Assembly (NCBI GenBank): GCA_027011835.1
Contig: JALUZN010000468.1
Span: 1-12,844, forward strand
Direction of reading: 5' to 3'
DNA from: Draconibacterium sp.
Lineage (GTDB): Bacteria > Bacteroidota > Bacteroidia > Bacteroidales > Prolixibacteraceae
DNA length: 12,844 nt
Every line of letters starts with the position of its first letter. Position 1 is the first letter of the stretch. Positions 1-7,594 of this stretch are shown here, in pieces. A program made the translations under genes and the position numbers. The notes beneath the pieces are model-generated. The model did not search any database, had not been told where the DNA came from, and saw only the letters and a list, made by a program, of their open reading frames with translations.

Positions 1-1554
1 CTGTTATCTTCAGGGAAAGAACAGGGCGAAACCTCCCTTTTCCCTGCCGACTTTATTGCCGAAGGTGTTGACCAAACACGCGGATGGTTTTTTACGCTTC
101 ACGCAATTGCTACTATGATTGGCGATTCGGTTGCTTTTAAAAATATAATCTCGAACGGGTTGGTTCTCGACAGCAAAGGAAACAAAATGTCGAAACGACT
201 TGGAAATGCGGTTGACCCGTTCAGTACAATCGAGAAATATGGTTCCGACCCGCTACGTTGGTATATGATTACCAACTCGCAACCCTGGGACAATCTGAAA
301 TTCGATATTGCCGGAGTTGAGGAGGTAAAACGTAAGTTTTTCGGAACACTATATAATACGTATAATTTCTTTGCTCTCTATGCCAATGTCGATGGGTTTA
401 AATTTGCCGAAGATGAAATTCCAATGGCACAACGCCCCGAAATAGACAGGTGGGTAATTTCGCTCCTTAACTCGTTAATAAAAGAAGTTGGCGAGAGTTA
501 CGAGAGTTACGAACCAACCCGTGCCGGAAGAGCTATCTCTGAGTTTGTCTCCGAAAATCTCAGTAACTGGTTTGTTCGGTTAAGCAGAAAAAGATATTGG
601 GGAGGCGAGTACTCGACCGATAAAATTTCGGCATACCAAACGCTGTATACCTGTTTAAATACAGTAGCAAAATTAATGGCTCCAATTGCGCCATTTTATG
701 CCGACCTGCTTTACTCCGACTTGAATAAAGTAACCGGCAAGGATACCGACCAGAGCGTTCACCTCATTAATTTCCCTGAATTCGACAGTAAGCTAATAGA
801 CAAAGACCTTGAAGAAAAAATGGCCATTGCACAAAAAGCTTCATCAATGGTTTTAGCACTTCGCCGAAAAGAAAAATTAAAGGTTCGTCAACCGCTGGCA
901 AAAATAATTGTACCGGTTTTAAACCCGCATTTTCAGGAACAATTCGAAGCTGTTAAGAATATTATTCTGGCCGAAGTAAATGTAAAAGAAGTTGAGTTTT
1001 TAACCGATACTTCAGGAATTATAAGTAAAAAAATTAAACCCAACTTTAAAACACTGGGGCCGAAATTCGGGAAACTGATGAAACAAATTGCGGGTGCCAT
1101 AAACCAGATGCAACAAACCGATATTGCAAAACTGGAAAAAGAGGGACGTTTCGAAATTTCTGTCGGCGAAGAGAAAGTAGAGCTTTCGTTAGACGATGTT
1201 GAAATTCAGACCGAAGACATTCCCGGACTAACTGTTGCCACCGAAGGACAGTTAACTGTTGCACTCGACATTACCATTACCGAAGAGTTGAAACAGGAAG
1301 GAATTGCACGCGAATTCATTAACAAAATTCAGAATTTACGCAAAGAGAGTAATTTTGAAGTTACCGATAGAATTAATATTACCATTGAAAAACATAACAA
1401 TTTCGATATTGCAGTAGAAAATTTCAAAACATATATTTGCACTCAAACACTGGCCAACAATCTTGAATTGACTGATAATGTGAACGATGTAGATGCAAAA
1501 GAGGTTGAAATAGAGAAAGATGTTACCGTGAAAATTCTTGTAAAAAAGCAGTAA
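1..1554 (+). CDS. ileS: Isoleucyl-tRNA synthetase, C-terminal part (5' end outside window)
   Basis: Charges tRNA-Ile with isoleucine in the cytoplasm; class I aminoacyl-tRNA synthetase. The frame is open from base 1, so the start, HIGH motif and most of the editing domain lie upstream; 517 residues are visible. The first stretch (ADFIAEGVDQTRGWFFTLHA, then NGLVLDSKGNKMSKRLGN) is the end of the catalytic core, with the KMSKR signature encoded at 184-198. It is followed by a helical anticodon-binding domain (about visible residues 125-285). The last 230 residues contain RRKEKLKVRQPL and an alternating beta-type tail like the C-terminal domain of the long eukaryote-like (type 2) IleRS. No CxxC pairs are present, so the zinc finger that ends classical bacterial IleRS is absent. 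The downstream DksA-like gene follows after 96 bp on the same strand. The identity is certain; the type-2 assignment is inferred from the tail. Confidence 0.97.
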   Translation: MLSSGKEQGETSLFPADFIAEGVDQTRGWFFTLHAIATMIGDSVAFKNIISNGLVLDSKGNKMSKRLGNAVDPFSTIEKYGSDPLRWYMITNSQPWDNLKFDIAGVEEVKRKFFGTLYNTYNFFALYANVDGFKFAEDEIPMAQRPEIDRWVISLLNSLIKEVGESYESYEPTRAGRAISEFVSENLSNWFVRLSRKRYWGGEYSTDKISAYQTLYTCLNTVAKLMAPIAPFYADLLYSDLNKVTGKDTDQSVHLINFPEFDSKLIDKDLEEKMAIAQKASSMVLALRRKEKLKVRQPLAKIIVPVLNPHFQEQFEAVKNIILAEVNVKEVEFLTDTSGIISKKIKPNFKTLGPKFGKLMKQIAGAINQMQQTDIAKLEKEGRFEISVGEEKVELSLDDVEIQTEDIPGLTVATEGQLTVALDITITEELKQEGIAREFINKIQNLRKESNFEVTDRINITIEKHNNFDIAVENFKTYICTQTLANNLELTDNVNDVDAKEVEIEKDVTVKILVKKQ

Positions 1555-1574
1555 CGAATAAAACTGTAGAGAGC

Positions 1575-1582
1575 TAATTTTG
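1575..1582 (+). promoter_or_regulatory. Candidate -7 box upstream of the dksA-like gene
   Basis: TAATTTTG matches the Bacteroidota primary sigma -7 consensus TAnnTTTG exactly. It lies in the 96-bp ileS to dksA-like gap, 68 bp before the start codon. No TTG-type -33 element lies at 19-21 bp spacing. The octamer CTAATTTT recurs at 1597-1604, so a second weaker box (TAATTTTA) is possible. In AT-rich DNA such octamers also occur by chance. Confidence 0.35.
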
Positions 1583-1650
1583 ATATTAAAATTTTACTAA
1601 TTTTAGAGCCTTGTTTAGGAAGTGGGAAATTAACTAAAACCCTTTTTGAT

Positions 1651-2028
1651 ATGACAGCAACAAATAGATATTCAGACGAAGAGTTAAGCGAATTCAAGAA
1701 AATTATAGAAGAGAAACTGAGAGTTGCTCAGGAGGATTATGAAATGTACCGGGGTTCGATAACTCATAGCGATGGGAATGATACACAGGACACATCGCCA
1801 ACATTTAAAGTATTGGAAGAAGGAGCCGCTACTCTGTCGAAAGAGGAAGCCGGAAAACTGGCTCAGCGACAGTTGAAATTTATTCAACATTTACAAGCTG
1901 CACTGGTTCGTATCGAGAATAAAACCTATGGAATTTGCCGCGATACAGGCAAGCTAATTTCGAAAGAGAGATTACGTGCAGTACCACATGCCACACTTTG
2001 TATTGCTGCAAAAAAGAATCAAAAATAG
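1651..2028 (+). CDS. DksA/TraR-family transcriptional regulator with two-cysteine zinc-finger remnant
   Basis: DksA-type proteins enter the RNA polymerase secondary channel and tune transcription, often together with (p)ppGpp. The 125-residue product has a helical N-terminal half predicted to form the coiled coil, with an acidic tip-like DTQD (residues 44-47) resembling the DxxD of E. coli DksA. It ends with the typical globular segment YGICRDTGKLISKERLRAVP. The canonical C-x2-C-x17-C-x2-C zinc site reads C96-x2-T99-x17-C117-x2-A120, so only two cysteines remain, as in zinc-independent DksA2-type proteins. The ATG at 1651 is chosen because it gives a normal family length. The gene lies between ileS and lspA on the same strand and is followed by a terminator-like hairpin. 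Family assignment is firm; whether it is the main DksA of the cell is unknown. Confidence 0.92.
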   Translation: MTATNRYSDEELSEFKKIIEEKLRVAQEDYEMYRGSITHSDGNDTQDTSPTFKVLEEGAATLSKEEAGKLAQRQLKFIQHLQAALVRIENKTYGICRDTGKLISKERLRAVPHATLCIAAKKNQK

Positions 2029-2046
2029 AACGGGAAAAAATAGTTG

Positions 2047-2097
2047 AAAATGCTCTGCCGATGGTTCAATTATTGAATTCCGGGGGGCATTTTTTTT
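2047..2097 (+). terminator. Probable intrinsic terminator after the dksA-like gene
   Basis: AAAATGC at 2047-2053 can pair with GCATTTT at 2087-2093, extended by C-G and G-U pairs toward the loop. Inside, TTCAA (2065-2069) pairs with TTGAA (2073-2077). Eight T residues follow at 2090-2097. The structure begins 19 bp after the dksA-like stop and ends 12 bp before the lspA ATG, so lspA must be reached by read-through or have a promoter I cannot identify. The stem is interrupted, hence moderate confidence. Confidence 0.5.
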
Positions 2098-2109
2098 AAT
2101 TGCACTTTT

Positions 2110-2775
2110 ATGTCACGCAGTATAAAATCGTTACTTATTGTTTTTGCCATTCTAATTGTCGATCAGGCATTAAAAATATGGATAAAAACCACTATGTCGC
2201 TTGGCGACGAAATTGTAATTTTTAAAAACTGGTTTATCCTTCATTTCGTTGAAAATAACGGAATGGCATTTGGATTTGAATTTGCCGGCGAATACGGAAA
2301 ACTGTTTTTAAGCGTATTCCGTATTTTTGCTGTTGTTGCAATTGGTTGGTATCTGTTTAAACTCGCTAAACAAAAAGAAGTCCCGTTTGGATTTGTTGTT
2401 AGCATTGCACTTATTTTTGCCGGCGCAATTGGCAACATTATCGACAGCCTGTTTTATGGTTTGATTTTTACCGATAGTTACGGGCAGTTGGCTACTCTTT
2501 TCCCCGAAGGAGGCGGTTATGCCGGCTTTTTACACGGACGGGTGGTCGACATGCTTTATTTCCCGCTTTTAGAAGGGCGATATCCGAAATGGGTTCCCTA
2601 TTGGGGAGGAGACCCGTTTATATTTTTCCGTCCGGTTTTTAATATTGCCGATTCGGCAATTACAATTGGAATATCGTTAATCTTACTTTTTTATCGTAGT
2701 TATTTTAGTAAAAATAGTGAAAAGGAAAGCGAAACAATTGAAGAAACCGAAACGGAAGCCAACTCAATTCATTAA
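2110..2775 (+). CDS. lspA: Lipoprotein signal peptidase (signal peptidase II)
   Basis: Inner-membrane aspartyl protease that removes signal peptides from prolipoproteins after lipidation. The 221-residue protein has hydrophobic segments at about 5-25, 64-84, 92-116 and 175-196. The family motifs are present: VDQALK (17-22), VENNGMAFG (47-55), GNIIDS (108-113), GRVVDM with D147, and NIADSAITIG with D181. D147 and D181 correspond to the catalytic pair. The protein is longer than the usual 160-170 residues because of extra residues around 118-140 and 151-172, between and before the catalytic aspartates, and an acidic hydrophilic C-terminal tail (about 200-221). Such inserts are a known tendency of Bacteroidota LspA as far as I recall. 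The ATG follows a terminator-like hairpin by only 12 bp. Function is certain from the motifs. Confidence 0.96.
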   Translation: MSRSIKSLLIVFAILIVDQALKIWIKTTMSLGDEIVIFKNWFILHFVENNGMAFGFEFAGEYGKLFLSVFRIFAVVAIGWYLFKLAKQKEVPFGFVVSIALIFAGAIGNIIDSLFYGLIFTDSYGQLATLFPEGGGYAGFLHGRVVDMLYFPLLEGRYPKWVPYWGGDPFIFFRPVFNIADSAITIGISLILLFYRSYFSKNSEKESETIEETETEANSIH

Positions 2776-2882
2776 TAAATTGTCAGTTCGTTTTTGTATA
2801 AACGTTTTCATATAAGATACAATGAAACGAGCATGACAACAATTATTACACAGAACAATCATTATAAGCGAGTTACATCGAA

Positions 2883-2890
2883 TACCTTTG
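2883..2890 (+). promoter_or_regulatory. Candidate cysS promoter, -7 box
   Basis: TACCTTTG is an exact TAnnTTTG match in the 136-bp lspA-cysS gap, 21 bp before the cysS ATG, predicting a short leader of about 15 nt. A -33 TTG at the expected spacing is not evident. The same octamer recurs in the alaS upstream region, which supports it as a real promoter word here. Confidence 0.5.
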
Positions 2891-2911
2891 AAAATTTAAA
2901 ATTACAATGAG

Positions 2912-4387
2912 ATGAAAAATTCAGTAATAATTTACAATACGCTAACTCGGAAGAAAGAGGAGTTTAAACCACTTGTAGAAGGGAAAGTTGGATTGTATGT
3001 TTGTGGCCCTACGGTTTACAGCAACTCGCATTTGGGGCACGCCCGGCCAAATATCACTTTCGATTTACTTTTCCGGTACCTGACATTTTTGGGCTACAAA
3101 GTCCGGTATGTTCGCAACATTACCGACGTTGGCCACCTCGAAAATGAAGCCGAAGAGTTGGGCGAAGATAAGATTGCAAAAAAAGCCCGGCTGGAGCAGT
3201 TGGAGCCCATGGAAGTGGTACAAAAATATATGAATACATTTCATAGAAATATGGAAGATTTGAATGTGCTTCCACCGAGTATAGAACCACGTGCATCGGG
3301 TCATATAATTGAACAACAGCAGATGGTCGATTCAATTTTAAAAAATGGTTTTGCCTACGAAGCTAACGGTTCGGTCTATTTCGATGTGGAAAAATACAAC
3401 GAGAAATACAACTACGGAAAGCTGTCGGGTAGAAATCTCGACGATATAAAAACCAACACCCGCGAGCTGGACGGTCAGAGCGAAAAGAAAAACTCATTCG
3501 ACTTTGCTCTTTGGAAAAAAGCTACACCCGAGCACATTATGCGCTGGCCATCGAAATGGAGCGACGGGTTCCCGGGATGGCATCTCGAATGTTCGGTAAT
3601 GAGCACAAAATACCTCGGCGAAAAATTCGATATTCATGGCGGTGGAATGGATTTAACTTTCCCTCATCACGAATGTGAAATTGCACAATCGACAGCTAGT
3701 CAGGGTGAAGAGGCAGTGCGCTACTGGATGCACAACAATATGATTACCATTAACGGGCAAAAAATGGCACGCTCGCTCGGAAATTTCATTACTCTCGATG
3801 AGCTTTTTACCGGGAATCATAAAATATTAGATCAGGCCTATTCGCCAATGACCATCCGTTTTTTTATTTTGCAAGCACACTACCGCAGCACCATCGATTT
3901 CTCGAATGAAGCTTTGCAAGCGTCACAAAAAGGGTTAGAACGATTAATGACTGCCGTAAAAACACTCGACGAATTGGTTGCTTCAGATAAATCATCAGTC
4001 GATATTTCTGCTTTAAAAGAGAAATGTTTTACTGCCTTAAGCGACGACTTAAACAGCCCGGTTGCCATTGCACACCTGTTCGACGGAGTGAAAATGATAA
4101 ACTCGATAAAAGCCGGTACAGAAACCATTTCGGCCGACGATTTGAGCGAACTAAAATTGTTTTACAACAATATGATTTTCGATATTCTTGGCTTTAAAGA
4201 GGAAAATAGTTCCGACACAGGCAATAACGAAATTTTAAACGAAACAGTTGAGTTACTCTTAAACTTGCGAAAAGAGGCAAAAGAAAACAAAGAGTGGGCA
4301 ACTGCCGATAAAATTCGCGACGAATTGAACCAAATAGGTATTGAAATTAAGGATACAAAAGAGGGTGCTGATTGGAAATTAAAATAG
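2912..4387 (+). CDS. cysS: Cysteinyl-tRNA synthetase
   Basis: Charges tRNA-Cys with cysteine; monomeric class I synthetase. The 491-residue length is normal. CGPTVYSNSHLGHARPN (31-47) holds the first zinc cysteine C31 and the HIGH-type motif HLGH (40-43). The other zinc ligands expected by comparison with the E. coli enzyme are visible: C227 in WHLECSVM, then H252 and E256 in FPHHECE. The KMSKS loop reads KMARS (284-288). The C-terminal third is the helical DALR-type anticodon-binding region, ending in the typical ATADKIRDELNQIGIEIKDT. The ATG at 2912 is preferred because an ATG five bases upstream is out of frame and closed at once. It has its own candidate promoter. It is followed by a REP-like hairpin pair that fills the gap to ribE. 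Confidence 0.98.
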   Translation: MKNSVIIYNTLTRKKEEFKPLVEGKVGLYVCGPTVYSNSHLGHARPNITFDLLFRYLTFLGYKVRYVRNITDVGHLENEAEELGEDKIAKKARLEQLEPMEVVQKYMNTFHRNMEDLNVLPPSIEPRASGHIIEQQQMVDSILKNGFAYEANGSVYFDVEKYNEKYNYGKLSGRNLDDIKTNTRELDGQSEKKNSFDFALWKKATPEHIMRWPSKWSDGFPGWHLECSVMSTKYLGEKFDIHGGGMDLTFPHHECEIAQSTASQGEEAVRYWMHNNMITINGQKMARSLGNFITLDELFTGNHKILDQAYSPMTIRFFILQAHYRSTIDFSNEALQASQKGLERLMTAVKTLDELVASDKSSVDISALKEKCFTALSDDLNSPVAIAHLFDGVKMINSIKAGTETISADDLSELKLFYNNMIFDILGFKEENSSDTGNNEILNETVELLLNLRKEAKENKEWATADKIRDELNQIGIEIKDTKEGADWKLK

Positions 4388-4502
4388 AAGCCCCTCCTAA
4401 CCTCCCCAAAGGGGGGGAAATAGAAAACTGATAAATTTGGAACGAGTAGAATAATTAGTATTAACAATTTTAAATTCCCCCATTGGGGGACACAGGGGGC
4501 TT
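4388..4502 (+). repeat. REP-like inverted hairpin doublet between cysS and ribE
   Basis: Two C/G-rich palindromes face each other. The left one has stem CCTCCCC (4401-4407), loop AAA and GGGGGGG (4411-4417). The right one has CCCCC (4477-4481), loop ATT and GGGGG (4485-4489). Each is bordered outward by AAGCCCCT (4388-4395) and AGGGGGCTT (4494-4502), which are inverted copies of each other apart from one extra G. The whole 115 bp could therefore fold as a stem carrying two hairpins. The left arm begins at the base after the cysS stop and the right arm ends four bases before the ribE ATG. This architecture is like REP/BIME-type dispersed repeats; copies elsewhere in the genome cannot be seen here. 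Confidence 0.7.
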
Positions 4503-4506
4503 AAAT

Positions 4507-5115
4507 ATGTTTTCAGGAATAGTAGAAGAATACGGAACAGTAGTAAAAATTGAAAAAGAGCAGGAGAATGTGCATTTTACATTAACCTGTTCGTTTGTCG
4601 ATGAATTAAAAATAGATCAGAGTTTGTCGCATAATGGCGTTTGTTTAACTGTGGTCGATGTAAATAAAACCGCTAAGACATATAAAGTTACAGCCATTTT
4701 AGAGACCCTCTCAAAAACAAACCTGGGATTGCTCGAAGTTGGCTCGAAAGTAAACCTCGAACGAAGTATGATGATGAATGGCCGGTTAGACGGCCACATT
4801 GTTCAAGGGCACGTCGACCAGACTGCAACCTGCGTAAAAATAGATGAGGCCGACGGAAGTTGGTACTACACATTCGAATACAAGTTCGACAAAGAGATGG
4901 CTAAAAAAGGTTATATGACCGTAGAAAAAGGGTCGGTAACCGTTAATGGCGTAAGTCTTACCGTGGTCAACTCGAAAGACAATTCGTTTCAGGTGGCAAT
5001 TATTCCGTTTACCCAGGAGGTAACCAACTTTCATACCTTTAAAGTGGGCTCGGTAATTAATATTGAATTCGATATTATTGGAAAATATTTGAGCAAACTG
5101 AATTCGTATAGCTAA
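4507..5115 (+). CDS. ribE: Riboflavin synthase (alpha subunit)
   Basis: Converts two molecules of 6,7-dimethyl-8-ribityllumazine to riboflavin plus the pyrimidine intermediate, the last step of riboflavin synthesis, in the cytoplasm. The 202-residue protein shows the internal duplication of the family: MFSGIVEEYG at the N-terminus, HNGVCLTVV (42-50) in the first barrel, GHIVQGHVD (96-104) at the barrel junction, and VNGVSLTVV (146-154) in the second barrel. It ends in the usual FDIIGKYLSKL-type helix. The ATG at 4507 is chosen over an in-frame TTG at 4483 because family members begin MFxGI and the TTG lies inside the upstream repeat hairpin. AGGGGG at 4494-4499, 7 bp before the ATG, is the only Shine-Dalgarno-like sequence and belongs to the repeat. 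No FMN riboswitch is visible. The receptor gene starts about 50-85 bp downstream. Confidence 0.97.
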   Translation: MFSGIVEEYGTVVKIEKEQENVHFTLTCSFVDELKIDQSLSHNGVCLTVVDVNKTAKTYKVTAILETLSKTNLGLLEVGSKVNLERSMMMNGRLDGHIVQGHVDQTATCVKIDEADGSWYYTFEYKFDKEMAKKGYMTVEKGSVTVNGVSLTVVNSKDNSFQVAIIPFTQEVTNFHTFKVGSVINIEFDIIGKYLSKLNSYS

Positions 5116-5200
5116 AAAACAGTAGTAATCTAAATTCTGGGAATCTTTTGCTGGCGCGATTTTTGTAATGGAGCCGCCGGACAAGATTACCTTAGAAATA

Positions 5201-7594
5201 GTGAAAAAACTTTATTCGTTACTACTGCTGCTTTTTATCTTCTCTGCCATAACCGGGCAGACAGTTCGCGTGGTCGACGGAAAAACGGGGATACCGATAG
5301 AGGGGGTTCTGTTATTTACTGCTGAACTCTCGACACAAACCAATGAATACGGAGAAGCTTCTGTAGATAACTTTCCCCATAAAAGTACTATCCAATTTAA
5401 ACATTCATCGTTTTTACCTTATACAACAACAAAAGAAAAAATTAAAAAACAGGGCACTGTTTTATTAACCGAAGACCCTGTAAAGATAGACGAGGTGGTA
5501 GTTTCGGTTAGCCGTTGGAAACAGTCGAAAGCCGAAATTCCACACACAATAGAATCGATTTCAACCGAAGACATTTTGCATTTTAATCCGCAAACCACTG
5601 CCGATTTACTCGGCACAAAAGGAGGTGTTTTTATTCAAAAAAGCCAAATGGGGGGCGGCAGCCCGATGATTCGCGGTTTTGCTGCCAACCGTGTGTTAAT
5701 TGTTGTCGACGGAATACGAATGAACAACGCCATATACCGGAGTGGCAACCTTCAGAATGTTATCTCGCTCGATGTAAATAATCTCGAAAACGCAGAAGTT
5801 ATTTTTGGCCCCGGGTCGGTAATTTACGGAAGCGATGCCGTAGGTGGAGTAATGTGTTTTACCACAAAAAAACCAAAACTCTCCACTTCAGAGAAAAGAG
5901 AACATTCAGGGAAACTTTTTTCGCGCTATTCGAGTGCCAATTTCGAAAAAACAATAAATGGAACCTACGCATTCGGGTCGAAAAAATGGGCAGCAGTTGT
6001 TAGCTCAACATATACTAAATTCAACGATTTAAGAATGGGAGCCAACGGCCCCGAACAGTATTTGCGACCTGAATATGTTTCGGATAATAAATTTACCGGA
6101 ACGGATAATGTCATTCAAAATAAAAATAGTCTCATTCAGAAATATACCGGGTACAGTCAACTTAATTTTTTAGGAAAAATTAGGTTTCGCCCAAACGAGA
6201 ATATCGATTTTATAATGAGTGCGCATCACTCCCAAACTTCGGACATTCCGCGTTACGACCGCCTTATTCAATATAAAAATAAGACGTTAAAATATGCCGA
6301 GTGGTTTTATGGCCCACAAAAATGGACACTTGTTTCGGGGCAGGCTGAGTATAAAAAAGAGAATATACTTTTCGATAAACTTGTTTTGCTCGCCGGCTAT
6401 CAGAACTATTCCGAAAGCCGCCACGACCGGAAACTAAACAGCGAACATTTGCGAAATCGTACCGAGAATGTGGCTGTTTTTTCGGCAAATCTCGATTTTG
6501 TAAAGTCGTTCGATAAACAAAGCACACTATTTTACGGACTTGAAGCCAACACAAACAGAGTAAATTCAACCGGAACTTCCGAAGATTTACTTACCGACAC
6601 ACGCACCAAAATTGCATCGCGATATCCCAATGAATCGACCTACAGAAGTATGGCCGGCTATTATTCGTTTAAATATATTTTGAGTTCGCAATTTATTTTT
6701 CATTTGGGGTCGCGGTTTACTTATACACATTTAAAAGGCGAGTTCGGTAAACAGTTTTACAACTTTCCATTCGATGGGTTTAACATGAAAAACTCCGCTT
6801 TTAACGGAAATCTGGGAATTGTGTGGCACCCCACCAAAGAGTGGCAAATTAATGTTCACACGGCTACCGGATTTCGTTCTCCAAACATCGACGATGTGGC
6901 TAAGGTTTTCGATTCGGAACCGGGAAATGTGATTGTTCCCAACCCGGAGTTAAAACCCGAGTATGCAAGAAATGTGGAGTTAAATATTATCCGGAGTTAT
7001 GTGGGAAAAGCAAAGATTGAGATTACCGGATTTTATACCTGGTTAAAAGATGCGATGGTGCGTCGCAATTTTGAACTTAACGGGCAAGATTCAATCGTGT
7101 ACGACGGAGTGATGAGCAATGTTGAAGCACTCGTAAATGCCGAATCGGCAATAATATACGGAGCTAATTTTACATTCGAATACATTATTACCAATGTGTT
7201 GCGTACCCATAACAACTTTACGGTAACCAAGGGAAAAGATTCCGACAGGCTGCCTGTACGCCATGTTCCTCCGGTTTTTGGCAGTTCTCATTTAATTTAC
7301 GAAAAACAAAAACTGTTTTTCGATTTGTATGTCGATTACAGCGGGAAACTGGAGAATTATGAACTGGCAAAATCGGAACAGGCAAAACCACACATCTATC
7401 TTCCCGACGAAAACGGACGTCCCTATTCGCCGTCGTGGTACACCATAAATCTGAAATCGAACTATAAAATTAATCAGAGATTACTGGTTGGTGGGGGTGT
7501 TGAAAATATCCTCGACAAACGGTACAGAGCTTACTCGTCGGGAATGATTTCTCCCGGAATAAATTTTATTGTTTCGCTTAACGCAAAATTCTAA
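5201..7594 (+). CDS. TonB-dependent outer-membrane receptor, heme/hemoglobin-receptor type
   Basis: Outer-membrane transporter driven by TonB. From the GTG at 5201 the product (797 residues) begins with a standard signal peptide, KKLYSLLLLLFIFSAITG. A carboxypeptidase-regulatory-like domain (about 21-90), a TonB-box-like DEVVVSVSR (97-105), a plug (about 107-221, with MIRGFAANRVLIVVDGIRMN) and a long beta barrel ending in aromatic F follow. The plug text YRSGNLQNVI and the barrel boxes FRSP (558-561) and NPEL (581-584) resemble the FRAP and NPNL boxes of hemoglobin/transferrin/lactoferrin receptors, so heme or heme-protein uptake is a reasonable inference. No histidine lies between the two boxes, whereas the Yersinia HemR family has one there. 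An in-frame ATG at 5168 would add MEPPDKITLEI ahead of the signal peptide and is the alternative start. No heme-processing partner gene is adjacent. The substrate is not proven. Confidence 0.9.
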   Translation: MKKLYSLLLLLFIFSAITGQTVRVVDGKTGIPIEGVLLFTAELSTQTNEYGEASVDNFPHKSTIQFKHSSFLPYTTTKEKIKKQGTVLLTEDPVKIDEVVVSVSRWKQSKAEIPHTIESISTEDILHFNPQTTADLLGTKGGVFIQKSQMGGGSPMIRGFAANRVLIVVDGIRMNNAIYRSGNLQNVISLDVNNLENAEVIFGPGSVIYGSDAVGGVMCFTTKKPKLSTSEKREHSGKLFSRYSSANFEKTINGTYAFGSKKWAAVVSSTYTKFNDLRMGANGPEQYLRPEYVSDNKFTGTDNVIQNKNSLIQKYTGYSQLNFLGKIRFRPNENIDFIMSAHHSQTSDIPRYDRLIQYKNKTLKYAEWFYGPQKWTLVSGQAEYKKENILFDKLVLLAGYQNYSESRHDRKLNSEHLRNRTENVAVFSANLDFVKSFDKQSTLFYGLEANTNRVNSTGTSEDLLTDTRTKIASRYPNESTYRSMAGYYSFKYILSSQFIFHLGSRFTYTHLKGEFGKQFYNFPFDGFNMKNSAFNGNLGIVWHPTKEWQINVHTATGFRSPNIDDVAKVFDSEPGNVIVPNPELKPEYARNVELNIIRSYVGKAKIEITGFYTWLKDAMVRRNFELNGQDSIVYDGVMSNVEALVNAESAIIYGANFTFEYIITNVLRTHNNFTVTKGKDSDRLPVRHVPPVFGSSHLIYEKQKLFFDLYVDYSGKLENYELAKSEQAKPHIYLPDENGRPYSPSWYTINLKSNYKINQRLLVGGGVENILDKRYRAYSSGMISPGINFIVSLNAKF

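Noticed and set aside
1587..1605. AT-only stem TAAAATT/AATTTTA after ileS as a terminator
   Set aside because: It contains no G-C pair and overlaps the candidate promoter boxes, so termination there is unlikely.
2791..2828. Hairpin CGTTTTCAT / ATGAAACG after lspA as a terminator
   Set aside because: The stem is bulged and AT-rich, and no T tract follows it.
3065..3335. Antisense open frames inside cysS and similar frames opposite the other large genes
   Set aside because: They overlap well-identified genes completely and have no recognisable motifs; they are shadows of the sense coding sequence.
4483..4506. In-frame TTG start extending ribE by eight residues
   Set aside because: The TTG lies in the loop and stem of the repeat hairpin, and riboflavin synthases begin at the MFSGI sequence encoded from 4507.
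4388..4506. FMN riboswitch upstream of ribE
   Set aside because: The region is fully explained by the two C/G palindromes and shows none of the conserved multi-helix RFN core.
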